A stretch of DNA of 26,745 bases from Seminavis robusta (Eukaryota > Bacillariophyta > Bacillariophyceae > Naviculales > Naviculaceae), in NCBI GenBank assembly GCA_903772945.1, contig CAICTM010001563.1, forward strand, positions 1-26,745, read 5' to 3'. Below are positions 1 to 7,254 of the stretch, piece after piece. Below the pieces are notes generated by a model. The model was not told where the DNA came from. It did no database searches and saw only the letters and a list, made by a program, of their open reading frames with translations. The stretch's first letter is position 1, and each line of letters begins with the position of its first letter. Made by a program: the position numbers and the translations under genes.

Positions 1-6
1 TGGCTG

Positions 7-26
7 ATTCATTCATTCATTCATTC
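7..26. repeat. (ATTC)5 tetranucleotide microsatellite
   Basis: Five perfect ATTC units lie in what should be the 3' UTR of the minus-strand glutathione peroxidase. On that strand it reads as repeated TGAA and offers several overlapping ATGA quartets near the window edge. Confidence 0.9.
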
Positions 27-67
27 ATCCACAACAAGGCGCATATTGTTGTCCCGTTGTTGCTTAG

Positions 68-863
68 TTAGTTTGGCGAAGATCTCTTATTGAGCAGTTC
101 GTCAATGTCCACTACCATATCGTTGGGGGCAATCTGCGGGCTAAATCTCTTGTAAGGCTTTCCTTCATGATCCACCAGAAACTTGGCTGCAGATTAAAAA
201 AAAATACGTAGGAAGAATTAGAATCAATCGTCTGGGTTACCAAAAGTAGAGTCCCAGGTAAAGGAAGGAACGAAGAAACGAACATGGACGACAACGTACC
301 AAAATTCCATCGAATGCCAGTGGTTCCATCATCGTTGGGCAGTGTATGTTTCAGGAAGCCAAAGACTTCTCTTGTGTTGGCTCCATTGACATCCCCCTTT
401 TCAAAGAATTCCAGTTTCTGCAGCACCCAGGCAAATAAAATCATCAGACAACTACCTGGTACTCACTGGTAGCACATCCAACCAGCTTTTGGTTGTCTAT
501 CTATCTACTTACCTCTGGCATGTCCGGATCGAATGTTTTGGTAAACTCGATAATCTCTTGGTGCGTTCCCGGCTCTTGTCCTCCAAATTGATTGCAGGGA
601 AATGCCAGAATTCGCAGGCCTTTTCCCTTGTACTTGTCTGCCATGCTGGCGAGTTGGATATAGTTTTTCTTGGTCAAACCTCATTTCGAGGCAACGTTGA
701 CCACCATGACAACGTCGCCCTTGTACGAGTTGGACATGGGAACTTCCTTGCCCAGCATGTCGCGGTCAAAGCAGTCGTAAAAGGCCATCTTGAGCACTTT
801 GGCTTCGGCACCAAAGATGACGCGGTTCACACCGTCCATCGCTTTCGAAATCAAGTAACTCAT
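68..863 (-). CDS. Selenocysteine-containing glutathione peroxidase (GPx4/PHGPx-like), three exons
   Basis: This enzyme reduces H2O2 or lipid hydroperoxides using thiols. Exons on the minus strand are 863-513, 417-300 and 186-68. The introns (418-512 and 187-299) begin GTAAGT/GTACGT and end in AG. The spliced frame is 588 nt, 195 aa plus TAA. In-frame TGA at 683-681 falls exactly at the catalytic position (NVASK-U-GLTKKNY, residue 61). The rest of the catalytic tetrad is present: Gln96 in NQFGGQEPG, then Trp154-Asn155 in RWNF. Exon 2 joins exon 3 in phase to give WNFAKFLVD. The loop before WNF is short, as in monomeric GPx4-type enzymes and unlike tetrameric GPx1. The ATG at 863 is the first in frame after a TTG at 890, and no clear targeting peptide is seen. 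Conserved sequence on both sides of the TGA argues against a pseudogene. The SECIS element should lie in the 3' UTR, mostly outside this window. Confidence 0.93.
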
Positions 864-1436
864 CGTTGCGTCGTTGTTTGTTGTGAACAATACACAACAC
901 TGGACCCGAAGATAGATTATGGACTTCGGTGAGGTTACAGCGTAGTGGTCCTTGGGACTGTGTCAAGAAACAGCAACGATTACCTCACGCTCTGGGACTT
1001 GCAAGGATGGAGTTGGAAATGTTCTGGCACGGCGAGTGGGTAGTTTCTTGTGCTTTCATTCATCGGTGGCACCTGATGACTCTACCGGTAAGAAGTGTCA
1101 TGATCGAATTCTGAGTCAGTTTCAGTAAGCCGATGGGACTGCCCGTTGACCCCCTTGGGCGGGCTCCTGATGCAGATGACGCCAAAGACCGCGACGTCTA
1201 TTTATCAAACCCTGCGGACGTGCAGTATCTTGACACAAACGGAAGCTACCCGGAAGCAGTGCATGTACATGTATGTATGTAAGCTGCCAGGACGGACGCT
1301 GATCCAGAGAGATGGGTGGCCACCTCAAAAAAATTGTAGCTTTGCAATGGGTATCGGGGAAAGATTCCCTCGAGACCTTTCGAAGCTGCTTTTGGATGAG
1401 CGAAGCGATATCAAGTAGAACAGAAAGAGCGCAACC
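864..1436. promoter_or_regulatory. Divergent spacer between the GPx and C2-protein genes
   Basis: The spacer is about 570 bp and separates two oppositely transcribed genes, so it should carry both promoters and 5' UTRs. A TATA-like tract (CTATTTATC) lies near 1198-1206. A CATGTACATGTATGTATGT run occurs at 1262-1280. No coding sequence is supported. The stretch 1365-1403 resembles one at 4065-4112 downstream of the C2 gene. Confidence 0.5.
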
Positions 1437-3632
1437 ATGGCAGCTGTGGAAGTCATTGACCTTGTGCTGACCGTCAACAAGGCCGATGGCCTTGCAGCCA
1501 AGGACACCAACATGTTTGGTGTCAAGACCAAGTCGGATCCCTACATTGAAGTACGGTTGATCCCTCGAGGATCTGCCATTGAAGGTAGGGTTGTGGACAA
1601 GAAGGACAAGATTTTTCTGGGCAAGACGGAAACCAAATTGAAGACTCTGTCTCCCAAATGGGATCAATCCTACCACATTTCCGTTCCCCGCAAAGACTTT
1701 AATGAGTTTTCCATTTTCGAATTGACCATTATGGACAAGGACATTACGTCCTCCGATGACCTCATGGGAGTGGTGCCCGTCCATGTTCCTGTGGGTCGAT
1801 GGGGGACCTTTACCAAATGGTATGGAGTCCCAGCATCTTCGGCCAAAGGAGAAGAAGCCACCGGACGCGTCCAGTGTACCATGTGGATGGAACACAGTCA
1901 CAAAACCCCAGAAGAAATCAAGGCCGCCAATGAGGCCACGGAAGCTGGTATTGGGAACAATGACAAATCAGAACTTCCAGAGCTGGCCGGTGGAAAGGTG
2001 GAAGTCATCACTCTCAAGCTCACTGTCAAAAAAGCATCGGGACTGCCGGCCATGGACAAGAATATTATTGGTATGAAAACCAAGTCCGATCCATACATTG
2101 AAGTCAGATTGTGTCCCAAAGGTCCTGGTGGAGGACCGCAAAGCAAAGTAGCGTTGGGGAAAACAGAAACCAAAATGGAAACGTTGAATCCATCCTACAA
2201 CCAGGTATTTGAGGCTCCGCCCCTGTCACTCAAGAGCTTTAGTGACACTGCCAGTTTTGAACTCACCATTATGGACTACGACGAAAATGGCGAAGATGAT
2301 CTCATGGGAATGGTGACAGTGCCCATCAAATTGGACAAATCGGCAAGCAGCACCAAATGGTATGACGTACCCAAAGATTCGGGGGAAGGAGGAAAGGCTT
2401 CCGGAAAGGTACAATGCATGCTTTCTGTTTCCAAGGATATCCAAGCCTCGGCATGTACAGCAGATACCGAGGTGAAATTAAAGGCGGCATTGGCCGGCAA
2501 GTCCAAACCCACGGGACCTCCACCTCCCAGGACCTCTGTGATGAAGAGGACAGCATCCATGCGGCGAACTAATAGTACGGACTCGGAGGCCAAAACGGTT
2601 CAAGAGTCACTGAGACGCAATCCCATCGTGGCGCCAATGCCAATGCCAAAACCACCGAAACGAATGGCAGAGCCAAGAGCCAGGTCCTCGAAACCCCATC
2701 CACCAGCAATAGCAGGCAAGCCAGTCGTGTGTCAAGAGCCTGTCTTTCCAAGACCTTCTCCTGGAGAAGCAACTGTCAGTTGTAGCATGTGCCCGTTTTG
2801 TGAAAAGGGCAATCACAGAAAGAAGGATTGCCCAGAATGGCTGGAGTTTCAGGCATTCAAAAAACAAAAAGAAAAGGAACGAGAGGAGGAGGAAGAACGC
2901 CGCCGAAAGAAATTGCTCAGTGTGAAAGGTCGATTGGCAAGAAGAACCTCAATGTCCGGAGGCAGTGAGCGACAAGCACCCAAGCGCCAATCATCAATGC
3001 GAATGCGTAGATCAAAATCGGACGATTTCGACGATTTAAGGAGATCTTCCCACGGCATCCGAAAACCCCCTTTGCGACAAGGCAGTATTAGGGTATTACC
3101 GTCCTCATCCTCGTTGTCGCGCAAGTCCTCCAAGGATGGAGAAAGGGTTTTCAAGAGGGCGTCGTCCATGCGCCTGAAACGTCCAAGCAGCATGGAAGGT
3201 TCTCCGATAAAAGTCGAGGGAGGAGAGCTCCGTGGCAATCAACGGACAAATTCCATGAAGAGGAGCAATTCCATGAAGAGAAGCAGTCGCGGCGAGGAAA
3301 AGAAGGAAGGACGCATGAAGAGAACGTCTAGTCGCGACGATGGTGATGAAAAGATGGAGGTAGATCGTCGCATCAGGAGACCCTCCAGTTTCGACGACGC
3401 CGGTGAAGCGCAAGAGAGAGAACCTCGCGTGAAGAGAAGAACCAGTGGTAAAAAGAGTCTTACTGGCGAGCGAATCAGCTCTTCAGGTTCGAGGAAACAA
3501 AAACAGCGACCCGATGGAACAAAGCATACTCCTTCGCTGTCCGAGAGGAAGAGTAGTTCACGCGACGTAGTGTCGGAAAGCGAAAGCTGTAGCAGCGAGG
3601 GACTCGAAAGCGAGGCAAGCATCAATTGGTAG
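1437..3632 (+). CDS. Double C2-domain protein with CCHC zinc knuckle and basic Ser/Arg-rich tail
   Basis: The product is 731 aa and the start has a good context (CAACCATGG). Two C2 domains lie at about residues 6-150 and 188-335. Both keep the acidic Ca2+-loop residues: KSDPYIEV and MDKDITSSDDLMG (Asp34, 100, 102, 107, 108) in the first, KSDPYIEV and MDYDENGEDDLMG in the second. Ca2+-dependent membrane binding is therefore likely. A C-x2-C-x4-H-x4-C knuckle follows (Cys452, Cys455, His460, Cys465), preceded by Cys449. The last 230 residues are disordered, very basic, and repeat R/K-R-x-x-S type sites: KRTASM, KRQSSM, KRASSM, KRPSSM, KRSNSM, KRTSS, RRPSS. These look like targets of PKA/CaMK-type kinases. 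No transmembrane segment or signal peptide is seen. I know no characterised protein with this exact order. A Ca2+-responsive membrane adaptor that may bind nucleic acid is inference. Confidence 0.85.
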   Translation: MAAVEVIDLVLTVNKADGLAAKDTNMFGVKTKSDPYIEVRLIPRGSAIEGRVVDKKDKIFLGKTETKLKTLSPKWDQSYHISVPRKDFNEFSIFELTIMDKDITSSDDLMGVVPVHVPVGRWGTFTKWYGVPASSAKGEEATGRVQCTMWMEHSHKTPEEIKAANEATEAGIGNNDKSELPELAGGKVEVITLKLTVKKASGLPAMDKNIIGMKTKSDPYIEVRLCPKGPGGGPQSKVALGKTETKMETLNPSYNQVFEAPPLSLKSFSDTASFELTIMDYDENGEDDLMGMVTVPIKLDKSASSTKWYDVPKDSGEGGKASGKVQCMLSVSKDIQASACTADTEVKLKAALAGKSKPTGPPPPRTSVMKRTASMRRTNSTDSEAKTVQESLRRNPIVAPMPMPKPPKRMAEPRARSSKPHPPAIAGKPVVCQEPVFPRPSPGEATVSCSMCPFCEKGNHRKKDCPEWLEFQAFKKQKEKEREEEEERRRKKLLSVKGRLARRTSMSGGSERQAPKRQSSMRMRRSKSDDFDDLRRSSHGIRKPPLRQGSIRVLPSSSSLSRKSSKDGERVFKRASSMRLKRPSSMEGSPIKVEGGELRGNQRTNSMKRSNSMKRSSRGEEKKEGRMKRTSSRDDGDEKMEVDRRIRRPSSFDDAGEAQEREPRVKRRTSGKKSLTGERISSSGSRKQKQRPDGTKHTPSLSERKSSSRDVVSESESCSSEGLESEASINW

Positions 3633-4672
3633 CCGCGCTGCACGGTACGGTACTGTACGGTAGCGCCAAGTGATGGCAATGTCAAGCTGACTACAGAGAC
3701 TTTTGCACAGCTTGCCCAAACACGATAATGATCCCTTTGGGTGAACAACCCCTAAGCTTTCTTATGTTGCAGGGCATGGCAGCCAAACTCATCCATCAGC
3801 TACAGGAAGCCAGTGACATAGCACATGGTTGTTGTAGATTGACTTTTATGAGATTGAGCTGGCCTTAGGATAACCGCAAATTGGATAGCACTGCTAGCCA
3901 GTACATGTAGCTATGCAACTGCAAACTAACGGAATTGAGTGCATGTACGTAGCTATGCAAGCCTGCAGTTTTGCAGCTGGTGACGGGAACGATTGGAACC
4001 CTGCGCATCAAGCAAATTTAGAGGAACATTTCGCCGTGTGCTGCACTCTGGAGTAGTCTATAACTTCCCTCGCGATCTTTCGAAGCCGTTGCTACCGGTA
4101 TCTGGATGAGCTAGCTAGCCAACTGAGGGAGGCGAGCTAAAGGTACTAGCTACGGTAGTACTCGTGCAGGGTGATTGTTTTGATTTCTTGCTAGACTAGT
4201 GGAACCTGTTTTGGCCAGCCAGTAGCCCCCCCAATACCGGTACTGTACGTACCATAGCATCCTTCATGCTCTCCAGGAAAAGGACGCTACAAGGTCAGTT
4301 CAGCACTATGCTCGAGGTACATGTACCTCACGAGAGTCCTTGGTGATGCTTTTCCTAGTGTTTACCAAGGTGGTGCAAAGCACGCATAGCTATTTTTTCA
4401 TATCTACCTGCAAAAAATCCGGTTGACTTGTGGTCTCTTTTTTAACTCCTTAACCTCTCACAACCGAATTTTCCAAGTAGACTCCTCTTTGTTCATTTAG
4501 TCATTCCTATGCATGCAGTTTCTTTCTTTGTAAAGGGCTAGATCCTATCTTTGGGTGCCATTGTATGTTGCTAGCTTGGCTTCTCTCTCTGGTGATTGTC
4601 GTGTTCACACAAACATTACAGTAACACGGGGCAGAGCGTATTGTCGTCATTTGCTCGATTCGATTCGATTCT
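3633..4672. other. Intergenic spacer rich in GTAC/CTAG palindromic words
   Basis: About 1 kb lies between two converging 3' ends, and no gene is supported. It holds self-complementary words (CGGTACGGTACTGTACGG around 3645-3662, CTAGCTAGCC near 4111, CCGGTACTGTACGTACC near 4237-4253) and a near-duplicate of 'catgta(c)gtagctatgcaa' at about 3903 and 3943. A (CGATT)n-like run sits at about 4656-4671. Confidence 0.6.
4314..4329. repeat. Perfect 16-bp palindrome
   Basis: GAGGTACATGTACCTC is identical to its reverse complement. It can extend to CTCG...CGAG outer arms with a 2-nt bulge on one side. Confidence 0.85.
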
Positions 4673-6727
4673 CTACTTGTTTTCCTTGTTGAACAAGGAA
4701 GCAAAGGGATTCTTCACCTTTGGCTTGCTTGGTGCTGCCTTCTTTGTTTTCTGCAACTCGTTGGCTTTGGCCGAAACGTTCTCGGCCAACGACGATGCTG
4801 ATGACTTGAGGTTGCCAAACACGGAAGTAGCCTTGGATTTAATTTCCTCCAATGGAGTAGTAGCATCCAAGTCGACGGGTCGATTCCCGACTTCTCGTTG
4901 GAACTTCTTCATGGCATTCTTGAGCTTGTCGCCGGGCATGTTGGCATTGGCAGCCACTTGTTCAAAAACAGAAGTGATCATGGCATCTCTTTCGTTCTTG
5001 GACATGAGGTCCTGGAACAATACGGTTGGCTTTTCGGGGGCGCTTTCTTGCAACACCGGTTCTTCCACTTGGGGTTCCTCTTCCTTGACGGGTGCAGAAA
5101 TTTTCGCCTTCATTTCTTGTAGCTGATCCAAGTAGGAGCCCCACGTTTCCGTGGAAACCTTGGGAGGCTCCTCCACCACTGGTGGTTGAGTTGCTGCTTC
5201 TTCCTCTTCCTTCAACATGGTTACCATGGCATCTTCAATGCGCAGCGAAGCACGCTTGATGACCTTCTGCACATTTTCCTCCTTTAACGTTTGCTGGATG
5301 GGCATCTTCTTCTTGGCAGGGCTACTCTTTTTCATTTCCGCTGCCACGTCCTTGACGGCATCTCCCAAAATGGAACAAATCTTGACGAATCCTTGGACAC
5401 TGTTGCTCATCTTATCCAACGCTTCCTCGTAAGTAATATCCATGTCCTCCACCATTGTGGTATTGAGGGAGCTCTGAATTTCCTTGACCATTTCGAATCC
5501 ACCCTTACCAACGGTGGCAAAGCTTTCCATGATGGAATCGGTCATCTTGGAGGCCCAACCAGTCGACAGCTTGAAGTCAATCTTGGGAGCTTCCAATTTC
5601 ATGCCCATTTTCTTCAGTTTGGATGCTACGGTTTCTTCCTTCTTGGCCACAACAGGTTCCACAACCGGAGGAGGAATCTCCACCTTCTTGGGCTGTTCCA
5701 TCTTTGGTGGAGGAGGGGTGGAAGCCACAACCTTCTTGGCCACGACAGGTTCCACCACCTGCTTGGGCAGTTCCACCTTTTTTGGTTCCTCCATCTTTGG
5801 TGGAGGAGGGGTAGAAGCCACAACCTTCTTGGGCTGTTCCATTTTTTTGGGTTCCTCCACAACAGTCTTCTTGGCAACAGGGATTTCTACCTTTTTGGGT
5901 TCCTCAATCTTTGGTGGAGGCGGGGTAGAAGCCACAACCTTCTTGGCCACGACAGGTTCCACAACCTTCTTGGGCAGTTCCACCTTTTTGGGTTCCTCAA
6001 CCTTTGGTGGAGGAGGTGTGGACGCGACAACCTTCTTGGGCGGTTCCATTTTCTTCTTCTCGTCCATCATGGCCTTGCTGACCTGAGCCATTTGTTGGGC
6101 AGGAGTCATGATTTCTTGCTTGGCGGCAGCAACATCAGGTTTTTTGCTGGATTCCTTGGCCTTTTTGGCCTCTTGGATCAACTCGAGAGGTGTCTTGCTA
6201 CTCTTGGACTCTCCTCCGACTTGAAAGTTTTTCAATTCCTCGAAATTAGCATCCCACGTGGCATCCACGTCCTTTTTCTTCTTGTCCGTTGTGGTAGTCG
6301 TAGCCTTGGGAGCACCAAATCCCTTGCCGGCAGTCGTCTTCTTGGTAGTACTGTCTTGATCCACTTGGCGCATGGTGTTCTGCAGAGCTTGGTTATAGGC
6401 ATCCATAGTGTTATCCGACTGGTCCTTTTCGGATTCCTTTTTCTGGATCTTTTCATTGAGACTGTCCAATTCGGCGTCCATTTTGCTGGCAAACGATTTG
6501 GGATCGATATCCTTCTGCTTCTTTGTTGGTTGCTCTTTCTGCTGGAGTAGTGGATCCGAGGTGGAATTGCCCACACTCATGGAAAGAGCACCCGTGTGGC
6601 TCACCACGACAAAGTGGTTGTTGGTTCGACTAGGCATAACATGACGACTACTGGGTGGTGGAGAAAATGCGGCGAGTGTCTCTTGACAGGCCATCCAGGC
6701 CACTAGAGCAGAGAGTTGGATCTTCAT
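4673..6727 (-). CDS. Plastid-targeted Pro/Lys-rich repeat protein, function unknown
   Basis: The product is 684 aa. The ATG at 6727 is preferred; a GTG two codons upstream is the only earlier alternative. The N-terminus is a signal peptide (about 1-20) ending LAA-F21-SPPPSS. This matches the diatom ASAFAP-type motif, so import into the plastid is likely. A Glu/Lys/Gln-rich segment with coiled-coil character follows. A repeat region at about 222-365 has four copies of VVASTPPPPK separated by EEPKKVE(L/I)P and VVEPVVAKK blocks. The C-terminal half has helical stretches such as TDSIMESFATVGKGGF and a closing Lys/Pro-rich tail. I recognise no enzymatic domain. The many Pro-Lys repeats suggest an extended linker or scaffold. 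A long open frame on the opposite strand (5291-6550) is a by-product of this codon bias. Confidence 0.85.
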   Translation of the reverse strand: MKIQLSALVAWMACQETLAAFSPPPSSRHVMPSRTNNHFVVVSHTGALSMSVGNSTSDPLLQQKEQPTKKQKDIDPKSFASKMDAELDSLNEKIQKKESEKDQSDNTMDAYNQALQNTMRQVDQDSTTKKTTAGKGFGAPKATTTTTDKKKKDVDATWDANFEELKNFQVGGESKSSKTPLELIQEAKKAKESSKKPDVAAAKQEIMTPAQQMAQVSKAMMDEKKKMEPPKKVVASTPPPPKVEEPKKVELPKKVVEPVVAKKVVASTPPPPKIEEPKKVEIPVAKKTVVEEPKKMEQPKKVVASTPPPPKMEEPKKVELPKQVVEPVVAKKVVASTPPPPKMEQPKKVEIPPPVVEPVVAKKEETVASKLKKMGMKLEAPKIDFKLSTGWASKMTDSIMESFATVGKGGFEMVKEIQSSLNTTMVEDMDITYEEALDKMSNSVQGFVKICSILGDAVKDVAAEMKKSSPAKKKMPIQQTLKEENVQKVIKRASLRIEDAMVTMLKEEEEAATQPPVVEEPPKVSTETWGSYLDQLQEMKAKISAPVKEEEPQVEEPVLQESAPEKPTVLFQDLMSKNERDAMITSVFEQVAANANMPGDKLKNAMKKFQREVGNRPVDLDATTPLEEIKSKATSVFGNLKSSASSLAENVSAKANELQKTKKAAPSKPKVKNPFASLFNKENK
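5698..6032 (-). repeat. Four in-frame VVASTPPPPK-coding repeats
   Basis: On the plus strand the signature TTTGGTGGAGG(A/C)GG(G/T)GT recurs at about 5702, 5796, 5909 and 6002, spaced 93-113 bp. Differences are mostly silent or conservative, which indicates tandem expansion inside the coding sequence. Confidence 0.85.
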
Positions 6728-7254
6728 GGTCACCTATTGATTCGTCAGAAGAAATTAGAAAAGAGTGTTTGTTGCGAGAGAGAGAGATGACTTCCGTTGA
6801 AGGCTTTTTGAAAGTCAAGTCAAGTTGTGAGCTTGATCGGGAGGCGGTGATGGATGGCGGGCAAGTGGAAACCAATGCGGTTAGATCTCTATGGCAGTTC
6901 CGAAGATTGGAGCAGCCATGAAGCCCAGCTTCCCATCAAACTTGATGTCTCGCTCTGATTGGTGTTGTGCTCTTTGCTCTGATTGGTGCGGTGCAGCCGA
7001 ACAGCTGCTTCTGTTTGCATCAAGACGTCACTTCGTGTCGAAAGAAAAAATGGATCAACCTTGACCCTAAATTTGTTCTGAAATCATCTGAGTCATGGAT
7101 CTTCGCGTCCCGAATAGAAAGATCCAAAGATCCAAAAGATCCAAGAATTCTGCTTTGCCATCATCAGCCATCATCTATCTTGAGTGACAGCATTAACGAG
7201 TGTCATTGTCAGCTCTTCATCGCTTGATCAATCGTCCATTTGTTTGCTGCAACT
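6728..7254. promoter_or_regulatory. Divergent promoter region with two CCAAT-type boxes
   Basis: About 530 bp lie between the starts of the repeat protein (minus) and the FAD oxidase (plus). A 13-bp direct repeat, GCTCTGATTGGTG, occurs at 6952-6964 and 6977-6989; it is an inverted CCAAT box with its flanks, 25 bp apart. GACGTCAC lies at about 7024-7031 and resembles the ACGTCA elements known from CO2/cAMP-responsive diatom promoters. Three AAGATCCA units occur at about 7121-7145. Regulatory roles are inference. Confidence 0.5.

Noticed and set aside
681..683. TGA taken as a premature stop, making the GPx gene a pseudogene
   Set aside because: It lies exactly at the catalytic residue, the frame and family motifs continue on both sides, and both introns splice in phase.
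3239..3748. 169-codon minus-strand frame over the C2 protein tail
   Set aside because: It is a shadow of the Arg/Ser-rich coding region and has no independent features.
5291..6550. 419-codon open frame on the plus strand
   Set aside because: It is antisense to the Pro/Lys repeat region; His/Leu/Phe-rich sequence of this kind arises from the complementary codons. The minus-strand frame has a signal peptide and coherent repeats.
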